A stretch of 64,000 nt of DNA from Catenulispora acidiphila DSM 44928 (GTDB lineage: Bacteria > Actinomycetota > Actinomycetes > Streptomycetales > Catenulisporaceae), in the NCBI RefSeq assembly GCF_000024025.1, contig NC_013131.1, positions 4,216,001 through 4,280,000 of the forward strand. Reading direction: 5' to 3'. A model generated the notes under the pieces. The model searched no databases, had not been told where the DNA came from, and saw only the letters and a program-made list of their open reading frames with translations. Of this stretch, positions 25,130-33,722 are shown piece after piece (the stretch's first letter is position 1; each line of letters opens with the position of its first letter). The position numbers and the translations under genes were made by a program.

Positions 25130-26955
25130 CCGACGAAGCGCGCCGCGCGCCGGCCCGGCGGCCGGCCATGACCGCCCTCGGCTTGGGCTGGCGCGCGGCT
25201 CCGTTCGGCACCGCCATGCTGCTCGGGGTGACTGTCGTCCTCGGGCTGCTGCCGGGTGTGGCCGCCTGGACCGGGAAGCTGTTGGTGGACGAGCTCGCGC
25301 TCGGCCGGCACGCTGACGCCGGCCGGGCGACCGTGCTGGCCGTGGCATCGGCTCTGGCCGCGTTCGGGCTGATCGCCCTGGAGCTGATGTCCGGCCTGAT
25401 CGTGCGGTATGTCCAGCGCAAGGTATCCCTGCGGGTGCAGGACGTGCTGTACCGGCATGTCAACGGCTTTCCCGGGCTGCGCTACTTCGAAGATCCCGTC
25501 TTCCAGGATCGGTTGCGGCTCGCCGAGCAAGGCGCGCAGTCCGCACCGCAGGGGATGACGGACCTGCTGACCGGGAGCGTGCGCAGCGGCGTCGCCATCG
25601 CCGGTTTCCTCGGGGTGGTTCTGGTCGTCTGGCCTCCGATGGTCCCGCTGCTCGGCCTCGCGGCAGTGCCGGCCTACCTCGGGCAGCGGTCGATGGGTCG
25701 GCGGCATGTGCTCGTCACAGAGCAGAACATGGAGACCTTGCGGAAACGGTACTTCTACCAGCAACTTCTGACCGACCCCGCAACGGCCAAGGAGGTCCGG
25801 CTCTTCGGTCTGGGCCCGCTGTTCCACGGCCGGATGCTCAACGCCCTCGAGAGCACGTCCGGGGCTGATCTCGCGGTCGAGCGGCGCGGCGCGGCGGTCC
25901 AGGGCTGGCTCGCGCTGCTCACGGCCGGCGTCGCCGTCATCGGCGCGGTGGTGGTGGTGCGCGGTGTCGCGGGCGGTCGGCTGAGCGTGGGCGACGCCGC
26001 ACTGTTCACCGCGGCGGTGGCCGGCGTCCAGACCGCGGTGGCCGGCACGGTGGCCCAGTTCGCCCGCTCCGGGCAGAACCTGCGGCTGTTCCGGCACTAC
26101 CTGGACATCATCGAAGCCCCCGCCGACGTCGCCGGCGGCCGTACGCCGGCCAGTCCGCTGCGGACCGGTATCGAGCTGCGCGACATCTGGTTCCGGTACG
26201 ACCCCGGCGGCCCTTGGATCCTGCGCGGGGTCGATCTCGTGATCCCCCGCGGCTCGGCGGTCGGACTGGTCGGGCTCAACGGCGCGGGGAAGAGCACGCT
26301 GGTCAAGCTGCTGTGCCGCTTCTACGAACCCGAACGAGGACAGATCCTCTGGGACGGCGTCGATGTCCGGGACCTGGAGATCGACGACCTGCGCCGGCGG
26401 ATCGGCGCGACGTTCCAGGACTACAGCCGCTACGACGTCACCGCCGCCGAGAACGTCGGCATCGGCGACGTCGGCCGTCTGGACGACCTCCCGGCCGTCC
26501 GCCGCGCCGCGAGCGCCGCCGGCATCGACCAGACCCTGTCCGGTCTGCGCCAGGGGTACCAGACCCTGCTGAGCCGGATCTTCCTCGACGCGGATCGCCA
26601 GCGCGGCCTGGCCCTGTCCGGCGGCCAGTGGCAGCGCGTGGCCCTGGCCCGTTCGCTGATGCGGGAGCACGCCGACCTGCTCATCCTCGACGAGCCCAGC
26701 TCAGGTCTGGACGCGGCGGCGGAGCACGAGATCCACCGGGCACTGGCGCGACGGCGGGCCCAGCGCACGAGTCTGCTCATCTCGCACCGCCTCAATACCC
26801 TGCGCGACGCCGACGTCCTCGTGGTCCTCGCCGACGGCGAGATCACCGAACGCGGCACCCATGAAGAGCTGATGGCGGCGGACGGGCGATACGCGCGCCT
26901 CTTCCGGCTTCAGGCCGAGGGATATCAAGACTCGCACGTAGGAGCCGAGGCATGA
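25126..26955 (+). CDS. ABC exporter (fused permease-ATPase) for the peptide
   Basis: A 609-residue half-transporter with an N-terminal six-helix permease domain (e.g. APFGTAMLLGVTVVLGLLPG; GVAIAGFLGVVLVVWPPMV) and a C-terminal ATPase. Walker A is GLVGLNGAGKSTLVKL, signature LSGGQWQRVALARSLM, Walker B LLILDEPSSGLD and the H-loop SHRLNTL, all canonical. It has no N-terminal C39 peptidase domain, so leader removal must be done by another protein, fitting the S26 peptidase encoded next. It probably works as a homodimer exporting the precursor. It overlaps its neighbours by 4 nt on both sides (GTGA and ATGA). Confidence 0.85.
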   Translation: MTDEARRAPARRPAMTALGLGWRAAPFGTAMLLGVTVVLGLLPGVAAWTGKLLVDELALGRHADAGRATVLAVASALAAFGLIALELMSGLIVRYVQRKVSLRVQDVLYRHVNGFPGLRYFEDPVFQDRLRLAEQGAQSAPQGMTDLLTGSVRSGVAIAGFLGVVLVVWPPMVPLLGLAAVPAYLGQRSMGRRHVLVTEQNMETLRKRYFYQQLLTDPATAKEVRLFGLGPLFHGRMLNALESTSGADLAVERRGAAVQGWLALLTAGVAVIGAVVVVRGVAGGRLSVGDAALFTAAVAGVQTAVAGTVAQFARSGQNLRLFRHYLDIIEAPADVAGGRTPASPLRTGIELRDIWFRYDPGGPWILRGVDLVIPRGSAVGLVGLNGAGKSTLVKLLCRFYEPERGQILWDGVDVRDLEIDDLRRRIGATFQDYSRYDVTAAENVGIGDVGRLDDLPAVRRAASAAGIDQTLSGLRQGYQTLLSRIFLDADRQRGLALSGGQWQRVALARSLMREHADLLILDEPSSGLDAAAEHEIHRALARRRAQRTSLLISHRLNTLRDADVLVVLADGEITERGTHEELMAADGRYARLFRLQAEGYQDSHVGAEA

Positions 26956-27479
26956 AGCCGGCTATGGGGCTCCTCGAGAGCAGATCGGTGTTCCTGACGG
27001 CGGCGGCGGCGGTCTCGGCGATCGGCGTGGCCGGTGCGGTCGCGGCGCTCGGGGCACGTCGCGCGCTGGTGCTGATCACGGTGGCCGGCGGCAGCATGAG
27101 CCCGACCTACGCCGACGGCGAGAAGCTGCTGGTACGGCGTGGCCGCCCGCGCGTCGGCGACGTGGTCGTCTTCCGCCATCCGTGGCTCGAACGGACGAGG
27201 CAAAGAGCCACGACGATGACGGAAACCGCAGCCGCGAACGCGACACCGCGACCGGACGTCGACTGGATGGTCAAGCGAGTAGTCGCCACCGCCGGAAACC
27301 GGGTTCCCGAGGACTTTCGTCACGCCGTCGCAGCGCTCGACCCCGACACGATGGTCCCGTCCGGCTGCCTGCTGGTGCGCGGGGACAATCCGAGGAGTCT
27401 GGATTCGCGGCACTTCGGCTACGTTTCCACTGCCGATGTGCTGGGTGTTGCACTACGGCGACGACCGCACGCTCCATGA
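26952..27479 (+). CDS. S26-family signal peptidase
   Basis: A 175-residue membrane peptidase with one N-terminal helix (VFLTAAAAVSAIGVAGAVAAL). The catalytic Ser is in VAGGSMSPTYADGEKLLV, the general-base Lys in DWMVKRVVATAGNRVPE, and box E is LLVRGDNPRSLDSRHFGYV. All type I signal peptidase boxes are intact, so it should be active. As the last gene of the peptide operon it is the best candidate to cut the precursor after A-G-A. The ATG overlaps the ABC transporter stop (ATGA). It converges with an MFS gene 105 nt away, which marks the end of the peptide cluster. Confidence 0.85.
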   Translation: MKPAMGLLESRSVFLTAAAAVSAIGVAGAVAALGARRALVLITVAGGSMSPTYADGEKLLVRRGRPRVGDVVVFRHPWLERTRQRATTMTETAAANATPRPDVDWMVKRVVATAGNRVPEDFRHAVAALDPDTMVPSGCLLVRGDNPRSLDSRHFGYVSTADVLGVALRRRPHAP

Positions 27480-27584
27480 CAACGATCTGTGTCTCACGCA
27501 CCGACGTCCAGGCAACAGATACACCCGAACCCCGCAGCGCCACTACACCGTCCAACTGTGGCCGTCGAGGGACACGTCGGTCGC

Positions 27585-28841
27585 TTACGGCACCGGCCCG
27601 GAGCTGGTGGAGCTCTGCGCACCCGCGTATCGCCCCGGCTGCCGGACCGGTGCGGACAGCCGCCGCTCGGACCACCTCACGACCGGCGGCACCGCCAGGC
27701 CGGTGACGGCGAACATCGCGCCGACGATCCACCAGCCGGGTGTGCCCCAGTCGATGCACAGGGCGATCAGCAGGCCTGGGCCGATGGTCACGCCGAGGCC
27801 CATGCCCATGCCGAACAGGCCTTGGTACTGGCCTACGGCGTGGCTTGGCGCGAGGGCGAAGGAGAGCTCGAAGCCGCCGGCGGATTGCCAGATCTCGCCG
27901 ATGGTGTGGACGACGACGCCGGCCAGGACGAGCGTGACCGTCAGCCAGGCCGGCAGGCCTGACAGGGTCGAGAAGATGGCGCAGGAGGCCAGGAAGGCGA
28001 ATCCGGAGCGCCGGAAGGCCAGGCCGCCGGCCTTCGGGGTGTCGATGCTCCTGCTGGCCCGGACTTGGAACACGACCACGATGGCGGTGTTCACCAGCAT
28101 CACCGCCGAGACCGACCAGCGCGGGGCGTGGGTGCGGCTGAGCAGCCACAGCGGGATGGCGGCGGTCAGCACCCGGAACTGGATCGCCATCACGCCGTCC
28201 AGGAGCGTCAGGGCCAGGTACGGCCGGTCGCGCAGCGCGATCCACGTGCGGCCGCGGCCGGCCGGCTCCGGCGGCAGGGGCGGGAGCAGCAACACGACAC
28301 CCGCCGCGACCGCGCTGCACGCCGCGCTCACCGCGAGCAGCAGCAGATACGCGCGACGGGTGCCGATCTGGATGCCGAAGCCGGCCAGGACCGCGCCCAG
28401 GGCGATGCCGATGTTCGTCACCGCGCGCAGATACGCGCGGTACTCGGCCGGGCGGTCGCCGCCGTAGTGCTTCACCAACGGGCCGCGGGCGGCCGGTCCC
28501 GTGCTCTGGGCGACGGCCGCGACCGAGGCGAAGACCAGGAACGGCCAGAAGCCGCGGGTCAGGCACAGCCCTGCCATCGCCAGCGCCGCGGCCGTCAGGG
28601 TGAGCGCGTAGGATCCGCGCGCGCCGCGCCGGTCGGCGAGGTGCCCCACCGGGACCCCGGCGGCCAGCGCCACGGCGCCGGCCACCGTCAGCCCGATGCC
28701 GACCCGGGAGGCGGCCAGGCCCATGGCGCGGGTGAAATACAGCACGCTCGCGGTCAGGTAGACGCCGTAGCCGGTCATGTTCACCGCGGTCGCGATCGCG
28801 AGCACCCGCCGAGGCCCGGACTCCGGGACGGGGAGTCTCAT
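27585..28841 (-). CDS. MFS exporter
   Basis: A 418-residue transporter of the major facilitator superfamily with about twelve hydrophobic segments. The loop 2-3 signature is visible as GVPVGHLADRRGARGSYAL, and an opening helix pair is VLAIATAVNMTGYGVYLTASVLYF. Such proteins are usually drug/proton antiporters. The ATG overlaps the stop of the ATP-grasp gene (ATGA), and this is the last gene of a seven-gene minus-strand operon. It therefore most likely exports the operon product or provides self-resistance. No terminator is obvious in the short gap before the convergent signal peptidase gene. Confidence 0.85.
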   Translation of the reverse strand: MRLPVPESGPRRVLAIATAVNMTGYGVYLTASVLYFTRAMGLAASRVGIGLTVAGAVALAAGVPVGHLADRRGARGSYALTLTAAALAMAGLCLTRGFWPFLVFASVAAVAQSTGPAARGPLVKHYGGDRPAEYRAYLRAVTNIGIALGAVLAGFGIQIGTRRAYLLLLAVSAACSAVAAGVVLLLPPLPPEPAGRGRTWIALRDRPYLALTLLDGVMAIQFRVLTAAIPLWLLSRTHAPRWSVSAVMLVNTAIVVVFQVRASRSIDTPKAGGLAFRRSGFAFLASCAIFSTLSGLPAWLTVTLVLAGVVVHTIGEIWQSAGGFELSFALAPSHAVGQYQGLFGMGMGLGVTIGPGLLIALCIDWGTPGWWIVGAMFAVTGLAVPPVVRWSERRLSAPVRQPGRYAGAQSSTSSGPVP

Positions 28842-30115
28842 GTGAGCGACCACAGCCCCGGCAGACGGTCGGCCGGCGCGTCCTGGACCGTGAAGCGCAC
28901 CGAGTCCACGAGTTCGGTCGCCAGTTTGCGCGCCAGTGCGGGGTCATCCGCGCCGACGACCACGAAGCCGGCCCGGTCGGAGGACTGTCGCAGGGGTTTG
29001 ATGATGTCGCCGGGGGCGACCAGTAGTTGCGCGTGCAGGACCGCGGGATGCGCCAGCACCTCCTCCCACCCCTCGATCGCGGTCACCTGGCCCGGCGGCG
29101 GAACCAGGTAGCGGACGGCGGCGCCGCGCGTCGGCTCCAGGGAAGTGTGCGTGCCGGGCAGGCCCAGCATGTCCTCGAAGACGAGCCCGAAGACCTCCAG
29201 GTCCGGGATCGCGTGCTGCAGCATGGTGTGGATCCAGTCGCCGCCGAAGCGGCCGTGCACCTCGCCGAGCACCGGGCCGTCGGCGGTGAGCCACAGCTCG
29301 ACGTGGAAGGCGCCGGTGCGCAGGCCCAGCGTGGACAGGGCCGCGGCCACCCGGTCCCGGATCCGGTCGTGCTCGGTCTCGGAGATCTCGGCCGGCAGCA
29401 CGTGGCCGACCTCGACGAAGAACGGCGGCGGCGCCTTCTCCTTCGCGGTGACGGCCAGGATCCGCGGCTCGCCGCCGAGGAAGACCCCTTCGACGCTGAA
29501 CTCGGGACCCTCGACGAACTCCTCGATCAGGAAAGGGCTTTCGTCCGGCAGCGCCGCGACCGCGCCGGGCAGGTCGGCGATCCCGCGCACGAGGCTGACC
29601 CCGATGCTTCCCATCGCGTCGCGGGGTTTGACGACCCACGGCCCCGGCTTCGAGGACTTCGAAAGCTCCTCCAGGAAATCGGCTGCCGCCCGGACATCAG
29701 CACACAGCCGCACCGCCGGCTGCGCGAAGCCCGCCTCGGCCAGCGCCGCACGGCACAGGTCCTTGGTACGGATCCGGCGCACGGCCTCGGGCTCGTTGCC
29801 CGGCGCCCCCAGCGCCCGGGCCACCTCGGCGACGGCGACCTGCGCCATCTCCTGCAGCGCGAACACCGCGTCGAACCGTTCGCCGTCGCGAGCCCGGGAC
29901 CGCGCCCAGGCCACGGTCTGCTCCGAGGGCACGAAGTCGACGGCCGAGACCGCGTCCGCGGCGGCGCTGACGGTCGGGGTCCCGGCCAGGGCGTCGGGCC
30001 GGTTCACGACGTGCGTGCGGATCCCCCTGGACCGTGCCTGGGCCAGGGCCTGCTCGGCCATGACCGTGCTGATCGGCACCGGACGCGCACCGCCGACGAA
30101 TAACAGGTTCTTCAC
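28838..30115 (-). CDS. ATP-grasp ligase
   Basis: A 425-residue ATP-grasp enzyme. The N-terminal domain starts KNLLFVGGARPVPISTVM. The ATP-binding core shows WVVKPRDAMGSIGVSLV near residue 140 and the adenine-binding LIEEFVEGPEFSVEGV near residue 200. The metal-binding strand is HVELWLTADGPVLGEVHGR (E...E-x-x-G-R), the usual E-x-N-x-R position with His for Asn. Family members activate a carboxylate as acyl phosphate and join it to an amine or thiol, as in dipeptide ligases. The GTG start overlaps the upstream stop (GTGA), and the MFS gene overlaps its end, so it belongs firmly to the operon. It may couple the acyl/amino product of the operon to an amino acid. Confidence 0.8.
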   Translation of the reverse strand: MKNLLFVGGARPVPISTVMAEQALAQARSRGIRTHVVNRPDALAGTPTVSAAADAVSAVDFVPSEQTVAWARSRARDGERFDAVFALQEMAQVAVAEVARALGAPGNEPEAVRRIRTKDLCRAALAEAGFAQPAVRLCADVRAAADFLEELSKSSKPGPWVVKPRDAMGSIGVSLVRGIADLPGAVAALPDESPFLIEEFVEGPEFSVEGVFLGGEPRILAVTAKEKAPPPFFVEVGHVLPAEISETEHDRIRDRVAAALSTLGLRTGAFHVELWLTADGPVLGEVHGRFGGDWIHTMLQHAIPDLEVFGLVFEDMLGLPGTHTSLEPTRGAAVRYLVPPPGQVTAIEGWEEVLAHPAVLHAQLLVAPGDIIKPLRQSSDRAGFVVVGADDPALARKLATELVDSVRFTVQDAPADRLPGLWSLT

Positions 30116-32100
30116 TTCGCACCTTCCGCAGGAGGGGTTTTCATGATCGCCAGGATCTGGCCGGCCGCCACCACGTCGCCGACGGCGCACCGGATGTCCG
30201 GCACGCCGGCGAACGGGGCCAGGACGCGGTTCTCCAACTTCATCGACTCCACGACCACCAGGACGTCCCCGGCGTGGACCGGATCGCCGGCCGCGCGGGC
30301 GACGGCGACGACCGTGCCGGGCATGTCGATGCGCACGGCGCCGTCGGAACCGCGTGCACCGCCCTCGGCGAAGGACGGGACGGTCAGGGTTTTGCGATAG
30401 CCGCCGACGGTGATGTCGTAGCCGTCGGCGGTCCGTAGCCCGGTCCAGGGGATGTCGTCCACGGTGCCGTGGAACAGGTGTCCGCGCGCGCGGGTCCGGA
30501 CCCGCAACGTCTGGCCGTCCACGGTCACCCGTGCCACGTCAGCGGACGCGCCGGTCAACCGCGCGTGCCATTCGCGATCGTCGCTGTGCACGACGATCCG
30601 GCCCAGCGGCGCGTCCGGATCCAGATCCGCGCGGCCGAAGGCGCCGATCGAGCCGGTCCACGGCGAGTCGGGCACCGGGACGTCCATCGCGGCCGCGCAC
30701 GCCACCGCCAGCCGGGTGCAGCCGCGGTGCGCGGATCCGGCCACGAGGTCGTCCACCAGGTGGGTGTCGAGCCGGCCGGCGAGGACTTCGGGCTCGGCCA
30801 GCAGCCCGGCCAAAAAGCCCAGGTTGGTCGTCAGCCCGGCCACTGTGGTCTGCGCGATCGCGCCGGTGAGCTGCCGCAGTGCTGCGGCGCGGGTGGTCCC
30901 GTGGGCGACCAGCTTGGCGATCAGGGGGTCGTAGAAGGCCGGGACGGCGGCGGCCCCGCGCGCTCCGCTTAACCCGCCGGCCGGGGTGTCGTCGAAGGCT
31001 GCTTCCACCCGCACGCCGCCGGGCCACCGGACGGCGGCGGCCGATCCCGGCGCGGGCCGGAACCCGGCCTCGGGGTCCTCGGCGTACACGCGGCACTCGA
31101 TGGCGTGCCCGGTGACCGTGATCTGCTCCTGGTCCACCGGCAGCGGCTCGCCGCCGGCGACCCGCAGCTGCCACTCCACGAGATCGACGCCGGTGACCTC
31201 CTCGGTCACCGGATGCTCGACCTGCAAGCGGGTGTTGACCTCCAGGAAGAAGAAGTCCTCGCCGTCGAGGATGAACTCGAACGTCCCGGCGTTGACGTAG
31301 CCGATCGCCTCGGCGCCGCGGACCGCGGCCGCCAGAAGCGCCTCGCGCACCCCGGCGGCGAGCCCGACGGCGGGCGCCTCCTCGATGATCTTCTGATGGC
31401 GCCGCTGCAGCGAGCACTCGCGCTCGTGCAGGTGGACGACCTTCCCGTGGCCGTCGCCGAACACCTGTACCTCGATGTGCCGCGGCCGGGCCACATAGCG
31501 CTCGACGAGCAGCCGTCCGTCGCCGAAAGCGCTGCGGCCGATCCGCACCGCCTGCTCGACCGCGCCCGGCAGGGCGTCGGCGGCAGCGACGACCGCCATC
31601 CCCTTGCCTCCGCCGCCGGCGACGGGCTTGAGGATGACCGGGTAGCCGATGCGCTCGGCGTCCTGAGCGAGCACTGCCAGGGAATCAGTGGCCTGAGAGG
31701 AGCCCGGGAGCACCGGGACGCCGGCCTGCGCCATCAGTGTTCTGGCACGCGCCTTGTCTCCCATCGCGGCGATGGTCTCGGCGCCGGGACCGACGAAGAC
31801 CAGGCCGGCTTGGGCGACGGCCGCCGCCAGGCGCGGGTTCTCCGACAGGAAGCCGTAGCCGGGGTGGACGGCGTCGCAGTCGGTACGCAGCGCGGCCTCG
31901 ACGACCGCCTCGATGTTCAGATAGCTGTCCGCCGCGGCGGCTCCGCCGATCTCCACGTGCTCGACCGCGCCGTCCAGATGCGCGGCGAAGCGGTCCGCCT
32001 CGGAGTACACGGCCACGTACTCGATGCCCAGCCGGCGGCAGGTCCGGGCGATCCGCCGGGCGATCTCGCCGCGGTTGGCTATCAGGACTCGTTTCAACAT
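30112..32100 (-). CDS. Acyl-CoA carboxylase alpha subunit (biotin carboxylase + biotin carrier)
   Basis: A 662-residue protein with the domain order of methylcrotonyl/propionyl-CoA carboxylase alpha chains. The biotin carboxylase N-terminus is KRVLIANRGEIARRI, the ATP-grasp Gly loop KPVAGGGGKGM near residue 160, the active-site segment EVNTRLQVEHPVTEEVTGVDLVEWQL near 290. A linker follows, then a biotinyl domain whose carrier Lys is in VVVESMKLENRV near residue 620 (the common motif is AMKM; here SMKL). It carboxylates biotin with bicarbonate and ATP. ATG start with GAGGGAG upstream, 14 nt after the beta-subunit stop. Its end overlaps the ATP-grasp gene. Confidence 0.9.
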   Translation of the reverse strand: MLKRVLIANRGEIARRIARTCRRLGIEYVAVYSEADRFAAHLDGAVEHVEIGGAAAADSYLNIEAVVEAALRTDCDAVHPGYGFLSENPRLAAAVAQAGLVFVGPGAETIAAMGDKARARTLMAQAGVPVLPGSSQATDSLAVLAQDAERIGYPVILKPVAGGGGKGMAVVAAADALPGAVEQAVRIGRSAFGDGRLLVERYVARPRHIEVQVFGDGHGKVVHLHERECSLQRRHQKIIEEAPAVGLAAGVREALLAAAVRGAEAIGYVNAGTFEFILDGEDFFFLEVNTRLQVEHPVTEEVTGVDLVEWQLRVAGGEPLPVDQEQITVTGHAIECRVYAEDPEAGFRPAPGSAAAVRWPGGVRVEAAFDDTPAGGLSGARGAAAVPAFYDPLIAKLVAHGTTRAAALRQLTGAIAQTTVAGLTTNLGFLAGLLAEPEVLAGRLDTHLVDDLVAGSAHRGCTRLAVACAAAMDVPVPDSPWTGSIGAFGRADLDPDAPLGRIVVHSDDREWHARLTGASADVARVTVDGQTLRVRTRARGHLFHGTVDDIPWTGLRTADGYDITVGGYRKTLTVPSFAEGGARGSDGAVRIDMPGTVVAVARAAGDPVHAGDVLVVVESMKLENRVLAPFAGVPDIRCAVGDVVAAGQILAIMKTPPAEGAK

Positions 32101-32114
32101 CCCCGTCTCCCTCG

Positions 32115-33722
32115 TCACATCCGGAAAACGCCGAAGCTGGTCTGCCGCCGCGGCGCGCCGGCCGCGGTGGCCAGGCACAGCGTCAGCCACTCCCGGGTCT
32201 GCCCGGGGTCGATGATGGCGTCGACCCACAGCCGGGCCGCGTAGTACAGCGGCTGCGCCTGCTCCTCGTAGGCGTCGATGATGGGCTTGCGGATCGCCTC
32301 CTCTTCCTCCGGACTCAGGGTCCTGCCTTCCTTGGCCAGCTGGTCCGAGCGGATCAGGGCCATGACTGTGGCGGTCTGCTCGGCGCCGACCACGGTGGAC
32401 TTCGCGCTCGGCCACATCGCCATCTGCCACGGGCCCATCGAGCGCCCGCACATCGCGAAGTTCCCGGCGCCGTAGCTGGCGCCGACCACGACGCTGAACT
32501 TCGGCACGGCGGCGCAGGACACGGCGTTGACCAGCTTGGCGCCGTGTTTGGTGATGCCGCCGGCCTCGTACTCGGCACCGACCATGAAGCCGTTGATGTT
32601 GTGCAGGAACACCAGCGGGATGTCGCGCTGGGCGCACAGTTCGATGAAGTTGGTGGCCTTCTGCGCGCTCTCGGAGAACAACACCCCGTCGTTGATCAGG
32701 ACGCCGACCGGGTAGCCGCCGATGTGGCCGGTCCCGCACACCATCGTCGGACCGAACCGGGACCGGTACTCGGTGAACTCGCTGCCGTCGAGCAGCCGGG
32801 CCAGGATCTCCCGGGCCGGGATGTGCTCGCGCAGTCCGGCGCTGACCACGCCGGCCAACTCGGCCGGGTCGTGCAGCGGCGGGCGGGGCACGGCCGGCGG
32901 GGCGGGCACCGGCGCGCCGGCGGTCCGGGCGGCGATGTCGCGCACGAGCGCCAGGGCGTGCTCGTCGTTCTCGGCGATGTGGTCGGCCACGCCGGTGACG
33001 CGGCTGTGCAGGTCCGCGCCGCCCAGGGTCTCGGCGTCGACGACCTCGCCGGTGGCGGCGCGCACCAGCTGCGGGCCGCCCAGGAACACCGTCCCGGTGC
33101 CGCGCACGATGACCGTCTCGTCGCACATGGCCGGGATGTAGGCGCCGCCGGCTGTGCAGGACCCCATCACCGCGGCGATCTGCGGCAGGCCGAGCGCCGA
33201 CATCTCGGCGATGTTGCGGAAGATCCGCCCGAGGTGGTGCTCGTCGGGGAACAGGTCCTGCTGCATCGGCAGGAACACCCCGCCGGAGTCGACCAGGTAG
33301 ATCGAGGGCAGGCCGTTCTCCCGCGCGATGTCCTGGGCCCGCAGGTGCTTGCGGACGGTGAGCGGGAAGTAGGTGCCGCCCTTGACCGTGGCGTCGTTGG
33401 CCACGATCATCGCCGGCCGGCCCGCGACCACGCCGATGCCGGCCACCAGGGCGGCGGAGGGCACCGGCTGCTCGTAGACGCTGTGTCCGGCCAGTTGCCC
33501 GATCTCCTGGAAGGGCGTGCCGGGGTCCAGCAGGCCGGCCACCCGCTGGCGGGCGGTGAGTTTGCCGCGCTCGGCGTGCCGCTGCCGGGACCGGGCGTCG
33601 CCCCCGGCGATGGCGGAGGCCCGGGCCTCGGCCACCACGCGGCGCTTGGCGTCGAAGTCCCGGACGTTGCGCGCGTAGTCCTCGGAGCGCGGGTCGAGGC
33701 GGGAGCGCAGGATGGTGCTCAC
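32115..33722 (-). CDS. Acyl-CoA carboxylase beta subunit (methylcrotonyl-CoA carboxylase-like)
   Basis: A 535-residue carboxyltransferase. Family blocks include GKLTARQRVAGLLDPGTPFQEIG, GGTYFPLTVRKHLRAQDIA, the acyl-CoA-site GSCTAGGAYIPAMCDE, and LHNINGFMVGAEYEAGGI with GAGNFAMCGRSMGP in the second half. These are closer to methylcrotonyl/geranyl-CoA carboxylase beta chains than to propionyl or acetyl types, so a branched enoyl-CoA substrate is possible. It transfers CO2 from biotin to the acyl-CoA. The GTG start overlaps the stop of the oxoamine synthase gene (GTGA). In leucine breakdown one would expect isovaleryl-CoA dehydrogenase and HMG-CoA lyase beside it; both are absent, so a biosynthetic role is more likely. 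Confidence 0.85.
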   Translation of the reverse strand: MSTILRSRLDPRSEDYARNVRDFDAKRRVVAEARASAIAGGDARSRQRHAERGKLTARQRVAGLLDPGTPFQEIGQLAGHSVYEQPVPSAALVAGIGVVAGRPAMIVANDATVKGGTYFPLTVRKHLRAQDIARENGLPSIYLVDSGGVFLPMQQDLFPDEHHLGRIFRNIAEMSALGLPQIAAVMGSCTAGGAYIPAMCDETVIVRGTGTVFLGGPQLVRAATGEVVDAETLGGADLHSRVTGVADHIAENDEHALALVRDIAARTAGAPVPAPPAVPRPPLHDPAELAGVVSAGLREHIPAREILARLLDGSEFTEYRSRFGPTMVCGTGHIGGYPVGVLINDGVLFSESAQKATNFIELCAQRDIPLVFLHNINGFMVGAEYEAGGITKHGAKLVNAVSCAAVPKFSVVVGASYGAGNFAMCGRSMGPWQMAMWPSAKSTVVGAEQTATVMALIRSDQLAKEGRTLSPEEEEAIRKPIIDAYEEQAQPLYYAARLWVDAIIDPGQTREWLTLCLATAAGAPRRQTSFGVFRM

